Under the pieces are notes generated by a model. That model was not told the origin of the DNA. It was given only the letters and a program-made list of their open reading frames with translations, and did no database searches. From CBDAQA01 sp965247815 (GTDB lineage: Bacteria; Planctomycetota; Phycisphaerae; Tepidisphaerales; Tepidisphaeraceae): a stretch of DNA of 64,000 nt. Made by a program: the position numbers and the translations under genes. The stretch is taken from contig CBDFHW010000034.1 of assembly GCA_965247815.1 (NCBI GenBank), positions 62,001-126,000 of the forward strand. Reading direction: 5' to 3'. Shown here one piece after another: positions 23,676-32,876 of the stretch (its first letter is position 1; each line of letters begins with the position of its first letter).

Positions 23676-26372
23676 ATGTCCGCCGTCAAATCGTTGGTTG
23701 CGTTGTCTACTAATTCTTCATCGGGACCGCGGATGCCAATTGGAACACGGGTTGGAAATTGCATCGAACATCTGGAATCGCGCTGGATGATGGCCGCAGA
23801 CTTGCGCGCCAGCTTTCCGGTGCCGCTGGACGCGGTGTTCGCGCCGGTGGGAAAACACCGCGTGTCGGCGAAGCTGGCCAATGCAGGTGACGCCGTCGCC
23901 GCGGGTCTGGTGACGCTGAATCTGTACGCTTCGGCGGACACGTCGCTCGATGCGGGTGACACGCTTCTGGGCGGCCAAAAGAAAAAAGTCCGCCTGCAGC
24001 CGGGCAAATTTTCACAGTTCCCGATCGCATTCAGTACCCCACCGGCACTGGCGGCGGGGGATTACCATATCCTGTTTCAGGTCGTGCCCGACTCTTCGAT
24101 CGGGGATTCGAACTCGGCGAATGATCTCGCGTTCTCGACCGCCACGCACGCCATCCAACGACCGACGATGGATCCGTCGGTTGCCCTGGGAACAATTCCC
24201 ACCGGGACGATTACCGTTGGAAAAAAAGAGAAACCGATCTCGGCGACGATCGTCCTGGGCAACGCTGGAACGGTAACCAGCAAAGGTCGGGCGACGCTGC
24301 GACTTTATGCGGCCTCATCCACCAGCCGTAGCGATTCCGACACGCTGCTGTTGGGCAAGGTGATCCCGGTAAATCTCCCAGCGGGTAAAACCAAATCGAT
24401 TGTGCTCCGCGGCAAGCTGGCCGCGACCGTGCCCAGCGGCACCTTTTATCTGATCGCGGAACTAGTCCCGACAACGGGGACTTCCGACCTCTCGACTGGT
24501 AATGACACAGCCTCGACGACGACCACCTTGTTGATCGCCAACCCCGCGGTCCCGCAAGCGCTGCCGGTGTTTTCCACGTCGCTTGGAACCAGCTTGCCGA
24601 CCGTGTTCGTCGGCACACCGGCAGACATACGCTTCAGCGTGGGAGTCCAGAACGCGACGATCGGTTCCTCGGTCGAACTAGACGAAGTGAATGCGAACGG
24701 CACGTTCGTCGCCAAGGTCGCCGACCTGGCACTGGACGTCGGTCAGACCGCAATCTATGCCGTCGACTCGACCGTGTCGGCGGACGCAATCGCCAACCGG
24801 TATTTTGTCGCGAAGCTCGCCGACCCGTTACTGTCGGTGCCGGTCGTCTCGGCGACCGCGTCCATTGCCACCGCGGCGGAACCGACGGCCGACCAACTCG
24901 CGGCCGACAACGCCGGAAGCTTTGCGGCGACGAATGCCGCACAGAATATCATCGACGCGAATGGTACTTCCGATGCCGCGCTCGCGGCGGCGATGTCCGC
25001 GTTGTCAGGTGACCCGAACGTGATCGCCGGCACCCTGAATATTGAAAACGAGCTGCTGAGCTGGAAAACGGTAGACGGGCTTCTGCAGGGCGTGGACGCC
25101 GGGGCGATCACTTTTCGGTCCGGCCCTGGCGTCGGCGTGCTCGCCAGTGGCGCGGTCGCAACCGACACCGTTTCGAGCCCGGCAGTGAAGACCCCGGCGG
25201 CGGCCGCCAACACTAGCCGGGGCAGCGCGATTGTGATCGCAGCCAACGCAGTGGGTTTCGAGCCTCAGGAGGAAGGCGATGACATTGCCAACATTCTCAC
25301 CGCCGCGAATTTCAATGTGACGCTTTACCGCCACGCGACCGCGCTCGACGCCGGTATCTCCATTGAGCAGTTTAAAAATCTCGGGTCGGCAGCGACATTT
25401 GCCTTCACGGGGCACGGCTTTCTGATGCCGCACGACAAAATCTCCAGTGTCGATTACGGCTCAACGTTCAGCACGCAGATTTCTCCGACCCCGACTTTCG
25501 ATCTTGCCTACAAAGCGGATCTCGAAACTGGCCGCTTGATGAAGATCAATGACGTGTATGCTGTCACTCCGGCGTTCATTAAGAAGTACGATACCGGGCT
25601 AAATAAAACGATCATCTATGCCGGAGGCTGCCACGAAGGCAGTGCCGACCGACTGCTCGCAAATGCGTTTCTAGAAAACGGTGCCGCCGCGTTCGTCGGA
25701 TTTACAACGACAGTTTCCAGCCCGTTCGCGTATCCAATCGGACTGGCGATGTACACGGGTCTGGTCGGAACTTCGGGTAATACCGTCGGTGAGATTGCCG
25801 GGATTAATAAAGCGATCGATCCCGCAACAATGGCGCTTTTCGTTGCTTACGGTGATCTGACCGCGAAGTTGCCGGCGGAACGGTTGAAATCCAATCTGGA
25901 CTACGACACCCTGACGATCCGCTACGCGATCCCGGCCGGCCACGAGCTGTACACGCGAACAGTGCTCGCCCCCACGTTCGGCGGGGCCACCTACTCTGTC
26001 GGGCAGGGGACCACCGGGTCGGGACTTCTCGGTTGGTCCGGTCCCGGAATCTCTACCGGAACACAGACGGTCACGCTTAATCTGGATGCCGCCGTGAAAA
26101 CCTTCGGCGCCACTGGTTTCCACATCTACGGCTACACCGATTTCCCCGCGTCAGAAACTGCATTAGAGCAATCACAGGCGTCCGCCGTGTTCTATTGCAC
26201 GCTAACCAATTCCTTTACTGGTGCTTCAAAAACAGTCACCGACGGCTTCAACCTCGATCCGAAACTCCTTAACATCGGGGCACCTATCGCCAATGACCTG
26301 TCGCTAACTTTTTTAATCGAGTTCGCAGGATCGTCGACCGCCCCGAGTTCGGTAGCCGTGACGTTGGTATAG
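23676..26372 (+). CDS. secreted CARDB-repeat protein with a caspase-like (clan CD) peptidase region
   Basis: About 898 residues. The N-terminus carries LESRWMMAADL (33-43), the planctomycete surface-protein motif. Residues 45-300 contain two or three beta-sandwich units (ADTSLDAGDTLLG, SDSDTLLLGKVIPVNL), matching CARDB-type domains. From about 520 the text changes to an alpha/beta domain: SAIVIAANAVGF, ATFAFTGHGF with His 580, and KTIIYAGGCHEGSADRL with Cys 652. The hhhTGHG and hhxGGC pairs are the catalytic His and Cys arrangement of caspase/CHAT-like peptidases. I infer that activity; no substrate is evident. A C-terminal beta domain ends the protein. ATG 23676 is chosen; TTG 23649 is possible. 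No ribosome site is evident. Confidence 0.7.
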   Translation: MSAVKSLVALSTNSSSGPRMPIGTRVGNCIEHLESRWMMAADLRASFPVPLDAVFAPVGKHRVSAKLANAGDAVAAGLVTLNLYASADTSLDAGDTLLGGQKKKVRLQPGKFSQFPIAFSTPPALAAGDYHILFQVVPDSSIGDSNSANDLAFSTATHAIQRPTMDPSVALGTIPTGTITVGKKEKPISATIVLGNAGTVTSKGRATLRLYAASSTSRSDSDTLLLGKVIPVNLPAGKTKSIVLRGKLAATVPSGTFYLIAELVPTTGTSDLSTGNDTASTTTTLLIANPAVPQALPVFSTSLGTSLPTVFVGTPADIRFSVGVQNATIGSSVELDEVNANGTFVAKVADLALDVGQTAIYAVDSTVSADAIANRYFVAKLADPLLSVPVVSATASIATAAEPTADQLAADNAGSFAATNAAQNIIDANGTSDAALAAAMSALSGDPNVIAGTLNIENELLSWKTVDGLLQGVDAGAITFRSGPGVGVLASGAVATDTVSSPAVKTPAAAANTSRGSAIVIAANAVGFEPQEEGDDIANILTAANFNVTLYRHATALDAGISIEQFKNLGSAATFAFTGHGFLMPHDKISSVDYGSTFSTQISPTPTFDLAYKADLETGRLMKINDVYAVTPAFIKKYDTGLNKTIIYAGGCHEGSADRLLANAFLENGAAAFVGFTTTVSSPFAYPIGLAMYTGLVGTSGNTVGEIAGINKAIDPATMALFVAYGDLTAKLPAERLKSNLDYDTLTIRYAIPAGHELYTRTVLAPTFGGATYSVGQGTTGSGLLGWSGPGISTGTQTVTLNLDAAVKTFGATGFHIYGYTDFPASETALEQSQASAVFYCTLTNSFTGASKTVTDGFNLDPKLLNIGAPIANDLSLTFLIEFAGSSTAPSSVAVTLV

Positions 26373-26465
26373 GACCGCACGACAAGCCTGCCGCGTCGGT
26401 GGACACGCCAGCGCCGCGATCGATATGCAGAGTTGAGATGAAGAGAACGCAGAAATGCCGAGCGT

Positions 26466-26490
26466 AAAAAAACCCGCCTCGCGACGGGTC
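26466..26490 (-). terminator. terminator downstream of tRNA-Glu
   Basis: On the minus strand ACCCG ... CGGGT forms a short stem followed by seven T. It lies directly after the 3' end of the tRNA, so the tRNA is probably a single-gene transcript. Confidence 0.7.
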
Positions 26491-26493
26491 AGA

Positions 26494-26566
26494 TACCCCC
26501 AAGGGGAGTCGAACCCCTGTTCGCCGGCTGAGAACCGGCTGTCCTAGGCCACTAGACGATGAGGGC
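26494..26566 (-). tRNA. tRNA-Glu (anticodon CTC)
   Basis: A 73-base cloverleaf. The minus strand starts GCCCTCATCGTCTAGTGGCC; the acceptor pairs with TGGGGGT (G:U at the first pair) and the discriminator is A. The anticodon arm is GCCGG-TTCTCAG-CCGGC, so the anticodon is CTC and reads GAG. The T arm is AGGGG-TTCGACT-CCCCT. The CCA end is not encoded. Glu-tRNA is also the substrate of HemA encoded at 12301. Confidence 0.95.
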
Positions 26567-26672
26567 GTCATGGGCAAACACAAACGATTGCCTAGGAGAT
26601 CCTGATTATCGTCCGTGAACTGTCGGAGTCAAGTTCTCTTCGGGGGCTTTGAGGATGCTCGTTTGTGTCAAT

Positions 26673-26705
26673 GTGGTTCACGGGTGGTTCACGGGTGGTT
26701 CACGG
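26673..26705. repeat. three tandem 11-base repeats
   Basis: GTGGTTCACGG is repeated three times without spacers (26673-26683, 26684-26694, 26695-26705). It lies about 90 bases upstream of the small gene at 26798 and could be an operator array or a replication slip. Confidence 0.75.
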
Positions 26706-26797
26706 CCCGGGGCCATTTTGAAATTTGAAACGATGGATGGAAATTTGTTGCCGTTAAAGATGGTGTGGAGATAATAGAACGCATAGGAGTTGCCGGT

Positions 26798-27049
26798 ATG
26801 GAAGAATCGCATCACGCCCGCGACATGAGCATGCTGGTTGGTACGTGCAAAACGCTCGAACGCGCTATTTCCGGTTTGCAGATGTCGAGCGACCGGCTCG
26901 TTAAATTGTTGGATGATGCGGGGCATCAGCCGCTGTCGGCGGGGATCCAGCAATTGGTCGAAGCGCTGCGGGCATTGACGCCGGACGATCAGGTTACCGT
27001 CGATGCGATCCTTTCCGGGCGGGACCGGCCGAAACGTAAGCACAGATAG
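26798..27049 (+). CDS. small soluble protein, unknown
   Basis: An 83-residue protein from ATG 26798, preceded by GGAG eight bases upstream. It is predicted to be mostly helical: ARDMSMLVGTCKTLERAISG, SSDRLVKLLDDAG, IQQLVEALRALTPDDQ, and a basic end, GRDRPKRKHR. No family is recognised. Charged amphipathic helices and the basic tail allow, but do not prove, nucleic-acid contact. The gene stands alone between the tRNA and the terminator of the giant repeat protein. Confidence 0.55.
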   Translation: MEESHHARDMSMLVGTCKTLERAISGLQMSSDRLVKLLDDAGHQPLSAGIQQLVEALRALTPDDQVTVDAILSGRDRPKRKHR

Positions 27050-27242
27050 TTTGATATCCTGGCCAATCAGTTCGACTCGCGCTCACGAATTTTCCAAGCT
27101 TGTATTGGATTCTCCCTTGAGCACGCTGCCGCGCGCCGGCTCTGCTGCGTCATTTCCTAAAGACAAATAGATTGGCCGGCCCCTGTAGCCGCGCACGGCG
27201 ACTTCGGGGGCGACGGGTCTGTAAGGTCAAGACGAGGTACAT

Positions 27243-27276
27243 AAAAAAAGCGGCGGCCCTTGAACAGGGCCGCCGC
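27243..27276 (-). terminator. rho-independent terminator of the giant repeat gene at 27312
   Basis: On the minus strand an 11-base perfect stem (GCGGCGGCCCT and AGGGCCGCCGC) with a 5-base loop is followed by TTTTTTT. It lies about 35 bases after the stop codon of the gene. Confidence 0.88.
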
Positions 27277-27311
27277 GAGTGGTTTCAACCTACAAAGTTT
27301 TTGTCGCCGAT

Positions 27312-30300
27312 TCAGATTCGGCGGCGACGGCGCCCGAGAAGGGAGGCGGCCGCGACACCCAGCATGCCGAGCGTGGTGGGCTCGGGGACTGCGGACGAGG
27401 CCGACCCAGCGCCCAGTTGGGCGGCGCTGCTTGCGATCAGTGCAGCGGAGGTGGTGTTTAGATTACCACCCTGGGTATTGAAGGCGTTATCGATCAGCGT
27501 GTAGTCGGAGCCGTCGATCTTGCCGTCGTAGTTAAAGTCGCCATTCGCCCACCCGGTTGCGGCGGTTCCGAAGGCGGCGTCGATCTTGGTGTAGTCCGAA
27601 CCATCGACTTGGCCGTCGATGTTGGCGTCACCATAGTAGGTGTACTTCACGAGCACGTCGTTCAGGGCCGGGGAAGTCCCGTCGAACAGACCAAGGTTGG
27701 TCCCAGTCCCGATCGGCGTACCGTAGATCGTGTGACCTGTACCGTCGTTGTTCACGATCGACCCGAGCGTGGTCAGGTGCGTCGTATTGTTCGCAGCGGC
27801 GGTGCTGAGAATGGCCGTGGTTCCCGCGGCCGGGCTCCAGGTTCCATTCGTATAACCTGCCTTGATCAGGGTGGTCACCGTGGCGATCGTCGGGACACCG
27901 GTCTGAAAGTCGATGTCGTTGGAGTTCAAATCGAGCTTCGCACCGGTACCGGTCGTGAAAATCGGGGTAACCAGCAGCGTTCGGTTGACGTGCGAAGCAG
28001 CGTTACCGACTGTGATCTTGGTGCCCGCTGCCAACGTGATACCACCAACAGTGCGAACTTCCAGTGCCGTGCCCGGGTTGGCTCCGAGGTTCAGTGTTCC
28101 ACCGCTAACGGCGATCACGCCATTGAACGTGTCAGCTCCACCGAGGGTCTGAATGCCGGTGCCCGACTTGGTCAACTTTCCGTTACCGCTGATGACGCCG
28201 TTGTAAGTGGCGGCGGGGGTGGTGGAAGTGAAGTTGATCGTAAGGCTGCCTGCGGTAGCAGGAGTTGTGCCCGTTCCGAGTGTGACGGACGACCCGGACG
28301 CCCCATTCAGGGTCGAAACCGTTTGTGAAAGCCCGTTCAGATCAAGGGTCGTACCTGTTGCCATAACGACCGGCCCGGATGCCGGAAGGGCGTTGGTTCC
28401 GCCGACGAGTTTCACAGTACCGCCGTTGATGGTGGTCGGACCCGTGTAGTTCGACGTCGCCGCAGTAACAGACAGAGTGCCGAGGCCGGTTTTGGTAAAC
28501 CCGCCGTCGGTAGCAGGTGCACCAACGGTGGGGTCGTGCTTGAACTGCTGATTGACCAGCACATCAAGACCGTTGGTGTTGATGATCGCACCACCGGTTT
28601 GAACATTGGCGTTGTTCAGCCCACTGATCAGCGTAGCGCCCGCCTTGGTGGCTTGGATTGTTCCGCCGTTAAGGAACATGGTTGTCACAGATGTTGTCGC
28701 GGTAGACGGAGATCCATTGATCGCACTGGTCGTCAGCAGACCACCACTCAAGTTATAGGTCGCGTTGGCAACGCCGGCGCCGCCGACATTTCCACCTAAG
28801 CTGACGCCGTTCGGAGCGTTGATCGTGCCACCGGTCTGGAGAACGAGTCCGACACCACCGGCGGCATGTGAGAGGGACAAGCCAAAAACATTAACGGTCG
28901 AGGTCCCGCCAACTTTCAGCGTTCCGTTCCCGGCTTCACCTACGATGGCTACCGGAGTTGCATTGGCAGTCAGCGTGCCGCTGCCGGTGCTCATGTCATA
29001 AAGGCCGGTACCACCAGTGAAGCGGCCGATCGCAAGGAACCCGCCGCCGGTGCCCGGACCTGCAGTCTGTGTGCCGATGGTTGCGGTACCAGCGGTCTGA
29101 GTGAGGGTACCAGTGCCGAAGGCACCAACCTGGAAGCTAGCCTGCGCGTTGAGCGTGCCGCCGGTCAGGTTGTAGATGCCGACCGCCGCGGCGTCTGCCG
29201 CGGAGCCGCCTCCGCCAATACGCCACTCGCCGCCGCCGGCGCCGTTGTTGGCTTGATTAACCGTCCCACCGGACTGGTTAAAGGTACCGACCGCGTTTCC
29301 GAATTTACCGACGAAGAGAGTGCGGACAGTGAGAGCGGCCGAGTCTTGAAGATTGACCGTTCCGGACAGCGTCCCGACGCTCGCGTTGCCCGCGTCGCCG
29401 ACGTTAAAGTCACCGGCGGCGGTCAGCGCTGAGGTGTTCTGCAGCGTTAAGGTCGAGTTGTCGCCCGGATTCGCACCGATCTGCACGAAGTTGTTCTGGT
29501 TCGTGATCGGGGTGGTGACCGTCGACACCGTCGAGGTGCCCTTGAGCACAACCGTTCCTAACTTCGTGGAGATTCCGGCCGTGGTCAGGTTGCCATTCAG
29601 TGTCAGTGTGCCGGTGCCGGTCTTGATAAACCGCCCGGACAAAGTCCCGGCCGGGAGGGCCGGGTCGGTGATGATGTTACCGGCGAAGTTGACGTTGTTG
29701 GCGCCGATGTCCAGCGTGCCGCCGGCGACACCGATGCCGAAGGTCGTCCCGGTGGTCAGGTCGGTCGTATTGCTGGCCGCATATTGAAGCGTCGCGGCAT
29801 TCTTGAGGATGATCGGGCCGGACGTTCCGAGTGCCCCGGTCGTGAAGTTCAGGGTCCCGCCGGCGATCGTGGTCCCGCCGGTGTAGGTGTTGGTTCCGGT
29901 CAAAGCCAGGGTTCCCGGTCCGACGTAAGTGATCGAGGTCGGGCTCGCACCGTTAGAGATCGTTCCACTGAGGGAGGACGCCACGCCCGCGGCAGCGCCG
30001 AGGGTCACATTCACGCCCTGGTTGAAGTTCAGCGTGCTGGCGTAGTTGTTGAAGGTGATACCGCCACCGTTGAAGACCAGCGGAAGGCCGGTCAGCGCGG
30101 CATCGGACCCGATCCCGATCGTACCCGTGAAGTTCAGATTGACCGCGCCGGAGCCCAGGCTTCCCGGTGCGACCTGTAAAACGCCGGCATCGACATTAGT
30201 GCCGCCGGAATAAGTGTTGGCAGTGTTGGCGAGGTTCAAAATGCCGGGGCCGACGAACGTCAGCGACCCGCCGCCAGTGATCTGGCCGGACAGTGTCGAA

Positions 30301-31925
30301 GCCGCACCCAGTGCCGCCCCGAGAGTCAGGTTGGGCACTGACCCAGTGTCGAAGCTCAGAGCGCTCGAGTAATTCTGGAACTGCAACGCCCCGGCGATCC
30401 CGTTCGGTCCCGGGTTGAAGTGGAGCGTCTTGCCACCAATGAACGTGTCATTGGAGATGGCAACCGCGCCGCCGTTCAGGTTGATATTCGTCCCACCCGC
30501 AGCACCGACCGCGCCGAGGATCAGGAAACCGGCATTGACAGTCGTGTCGCCGGTGTAGCCGTTGGAGACGGCCAGCGTGAGGCTTCCGCCGTTGCCGGTG
30601 CCCTGCAGGGTAAGCCCGCCGCTGCCGTTCAAGGCAACCGGGATCGTGCTCGCGAACCCGTTCGCGTCGAAGAAAGCGCCTCCGCCCTGCACATTCACTT
30701 CGTTCGAAGGAACACTGATGAGGTTCGCTGACGCGGCGGTCGCTTTGATCAAACCGCCGTTCAGATTCAGTTGATTGAGGGTAGTCGTCCCCGTGCCGGC
30801 CGAGATGCCGGCGGTCGACAGCGTGCCGCCGGTGCCCAGGTTCAGGATCCCCGATCCACCGCCGACCGAGCCGAGCACCACCGACGGGGAGATGATCGTT
30901 CCGCCGCTGATGTTCAAGGTGCCGGTAGAGGCGCTACCCACGATCACAGAGTTGGTGGTCGTGACAGTGCCGCCGGTCATGTTCCAGGTACCGCTGGAGC
31001 CGCCATTGATGCCGAGTTGGACGGTCGGAGTCGTAACCGCTCCGCCGCTCATGGTCCAGACGCCGACGCCCGAGTTACCGATCAGGAACGACGTCGCGGC
31101 AGTGATGGTGCCGCCGCTCATGTTCAACAAGCCGTTCGACGTGGTATTCGTGACGGCCAATTCCATCGTCGGGGTCGTGATAGTACCCGCACTTAAGTTG
31201 ACCGTGCCGGGGCCGGTTTCACTGAGGTAAAAAGCAGAAGCGGTAGTAATCGTACCACCGGTCTGATTGATCGTTCCGTTTCCGTTCACCGAACCGAGCG
31301 TGATGTGGTTGCCACCCGTCTGGTTGATAACCCCAGTGCCGCTCAGATTGACGACCCCGGTCGAAGCCGGGTCACCGCGACCAACTGCGAGCCAATTATT
31401 GACGGTAAGCGTTCCGGCGCTTTGATTAAAGATGGCATTTGCGTTCGCGCCTTGCCCGACCCAGAATTCGCCGGTGCCCGCGGACACTGTGCCACCGGTC
31501 AAATCGAATTCACCTTGCGAGCCGTTGTTAGCAATGACAATGCTGGGGCTAGTAGCCCCATTGGCGGACAACGAGCCACCGGACATGTTCAACGCCCCGA
31601 ACCCACCACCGGCGTTGTTCCCGATGTTAATGGCGAACGGCGTGAACGTTTCCCCTGTCGAAATGTTAGCCGTCCCGGCGTTATCGATTTCGGCGGTATC
31701 AACAAGGTTACCCCCCGCCAAACCGGGAACCGTTGCGGGCGTCCAGTTGGACGCCGTGCCCCAGTCCCCGTCAGTGCCACCATTATTCCAAGTAATCAAT
31801 GCTGCTGAAGCCCCTTTCGGGGCAAGCAACGCCGCTGATGCCAGCGACGCCAGCATTAACAGCCGATTTTTACCTTGCGTAGACCGCGCCCGCGCAACAC
31901 CGTCATTCTTGCTTCGTTTCGACAT
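27312..31925 (-). CDS. giant beta-strand-repeat surface protein with dockerin-like and PEP-CTERM ends
   Basis: A 1537-residue exported protein. The N-terminal signal follows a basic stretch (LLMLASLASAALLAPKGASA). The body carries many Gly/Thr/Asn-rich units with the cores LNMSGGSL, FNQSAGTL or INQTGGT, then longer units with GPGTLALTGTNTYTGGTTI, the autotransporter-associated beta-strand repeat that stacks into a beta helix. Near 1430-1480 there is a duplicated dockerin-like motif (DANIDGQVDGSDYTKIDAAF, DFNYDGKIDGSDYTLIDNAF), which should bind calcium. VPEPTT at about 1513 plus a hydrophobic stretch and GRRRRR form a PEP-CTERM tail. GGAGGAAAA precedes the ATG. An adhesin or matrix role is inferred; no beta-barrel translocator domain is present. 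Confidence 0.88.
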   Translation of the reverse strand: MSKRSKNDGVARARSTQGKNRLLMLASLASAALLAPKGASAALITWNNGGTDGDWGTASNWTPATVPGLAGGNLVDTAEIDNAGTANISTGETFTPFAINIGNNAGGGFGALNMSGGSLSANGATSPSIVIANNGSQGEFDLTGGTVSAGTGEFWVGQGANANAIFNQSAGTLTVNNWLAVGRGDPASTGVVNLSGTGVINQTGGNHITLGSVNGNGTINQTGGTITTASAFYLSETGPGTVNLSAGTITTPTMELAVTNTTSNGLLNMSGGTITAATSFLIGNSGVGVWTMSGGAVTTPTVQLGINGGSSGTWNMTGGTVTTTNSVIVGSASTGTLNISGGTIISPSVVLGSVGGGSGILNLGTGGTLSTAGISAGTGTTTLNQLNLNGGLIKATAASANLISVPSNEVNVQGGGAFFDANGFASTIPVALNGSGGLTLQGTGNGGSLTLAVSNGYTGDTTVNAGFLILGAVGAAGGTNINLNGGAVAISNDTFIGGKTLHFNPGPNGIAGALQFQNYSSALSFDTGSVPNLTLGAALGAASTLSGQITGGGSLTFVGPGILNLANTANTYSGGTNVDAGVLQVAPGSLGSGAVNLNFTGTIGIGSDAALTGLPLVFNGGGITFNNYASTLNFNQGVNVTLGAAAGVASSLSGTISNGASPTSITYVGPGTLALTGTNTYTGGTTIAGGTLNFTTGALGTSGPIILKNAATLQYAASNTTDLTTGTTFGIGVAGGTLDIGANNVNFAGNIITDPALPAGTLSGRFIKTGTGTLTLNGNLTTAGISTKLGTVVLKGTSTVSTVTTPITNQNNFVQIGANPGDNSTLTLQNTSALTAAGDFNVGDAGNASVGTLSGTVNLQDSAALTVRTLFVGKFGNAVGTFNQSGGTVNQANNGAGGGEWRIGGGGSAADAAAVGIYNLTGGTLNAQASFQVGAFGTGTLTQTAGTATIGTQTAGPGTGGGFLAIGRFTGGTGLYDMSTGSGTLTANATPVAIVGEAGNGTLKVGGTSTVNVFGLSLSHAAGGVGLVLQTGGTINAPNGVSLGGNVGGAGVANATYNLSGGLLTTSAINGSPSTATTSVTTMFLNGGTIQATKAGATLISGLNNANVQTGGAIINTNGLDVLVNQQFKHDPTVGAPATDGGFTKTGLGTLSVTAATSNYTGPTTINGGTVKLVGGTNALPASGPVVMATGTTLDLNGLSQTVSTLNGASGSSVTLGTGTTPATAGSLTINFTSTTPAATYNGVISGNGKLTKSGTGIQTLGGADTFNGVIAVSGGTLNLGANPGTALEVRTVGGITLAAGTKITVGNAASHVNRTLLVTPIFTTGTGAKLDLNSNDIDFQTGVPTIATVTTLIKAGYTNGTWSPAAGTTAILSTAAANNTTHLTTLGSIVNNDGTGHTIYGTPIGTGTNLGLFDGTSPALNDVLVKYTYYGDANIDGQVDGSDYTKIDAAFGTAATGWANGDFNYDGKIDGSDYTLIDNAFNTQGGNLNTTSAALIASSAAQLGAGSASSAVPEPTTLGMLGVAAASLLGRRRRRI

Positions 31926-31988
31926 TTTTCCTCCGCTCGCTGACCGCCAAATAAATTCAATCTATACGCTTGATCATAACCAAGACAA

Positions 31989-32876
31989 TTACCAGTAAAA
32001 CCGAAGGTTACCGTTGCCCGGACCCGGGCTTGTAGCATTTGTGTTCGACTGCCAGTGCACGATGCCCCTGTTATTTAATTGCTGTTTCGGCCCCGGGATC
32101 GAGTACAGGTTGCAATCTTTCTGACCGACGTGTCCGTCCATGTACAGAATATTCACTGTAAAAGGCAACTTGCCAAAGTAGTGACTGGATTGGTTAAGCA
32201 AACCGCCCTGCAGATGCCCGAAAGAATTCGCTGTACCGTCGTCACCCGTCGCCTCGCAGACGATTTCCGTATCCGAGGAGCTATTCGCACGGTAAGGAAC
32301 GCATCCGAAGTTGTTTGCCTGCGTCGTCTTCTGATAACGCCATGTTTTGTGAATAAAAGCGCCGTCGTTTGCCGGATCATCAAACTTCGTCAAATCGACG
32401 TTCGGGAACGAATTGTCAGGACGAAGGATCAGGATCCAGTATCCGAGCACCGAATAGCCGCTCAGCGACCCGTCCGCGTTGGTCTTGACGTTAAAGTTCC
32501 AGAATTGGTCCCCGGTCGCGAACGATTCTTGGAACGGGCAGTAAAGATTAGCCCGCTGTGCACCGTAACGGACCAGTGCGTCGCGCGTGTTAACCGACAC
32601 GTCCCATAGCCAGAAGCCGGTACCCGGGGCTGGATTGTTCTGGGAAGACGCAGCCGGGTGCTGCGGCAACGCCTGCCGGTTGGCCGCGGCGTAATTCAGC
32701 AGCGCGAGCCCGATATTGTGAAGATTGGACCCGCATTTAACCGTCATAGCTGTCCGTCGCGCCTTCGAAAGCGCGGGGAGCAGGATTGATATCAGCAGCG
32801 CGATGATGCCAATAACGACCAGGAGCTCGACCAGAGTAAACGCGGATTTACGACGCGAACGGTGACCTACTATCAT
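31989..32876 (-). CDS. prepilin-type pseudopilin (N-terminal cleavage/methylation motif, H-X9-DG-like)
   Basis: A 295-residue protein with a type IV prepilin leader, RRKSAFTLVELLVVIGIIAL, cleaved before Phe with the Glu at +5, then a long helix, ISILLPALSKARRTAM. The globular part contains VNILYMDGHVGQK, the region where planctomycete proteins have the H-X9-DG motif. Such proteins form fibres or act in type II/IV secretion, but most planctomycete copies have no known role. It lies 63 bases upstream of the giant repeat gene on the same strand, so co-transcription is plausible. Other pilus genes are absent. Confidence 0.88.
   Translation of the reverse strand: MIVGHRSRRKSAFTLVELLVVIGIIALLISILLPALSKARRTAMTVKCGSNLHNIGLALLNYAAANRQALPQHPAASSQNNPAPGTGFWLWDVSVNTRDALVRYGAQRANLYCPFQESFATGDQFWNFNVKTNADGSLSGYSVLGYWILILRPDNSFPNVDLTKFDDPANDGAFIHKTWRYQKTTQANNFGCVPYRANSSSDTEIVCEATGDDGTANSFGHLQGGLLNQSSHYFGKLPFTVNILYMDGHVGQKDCNLYSIPGPKQQLNNRGIVHWQSNTNATSPGPGNGNLRFYW

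Noticed and set aside
27609..31808. Several antisense frames (up to 239 codons) over the minus-strand giant gene
   Set aside because: They follow from the repeated Gly/Thr codons of the real gene, which carries signal peptide, dockerin-like and PEP-CTERM ends.
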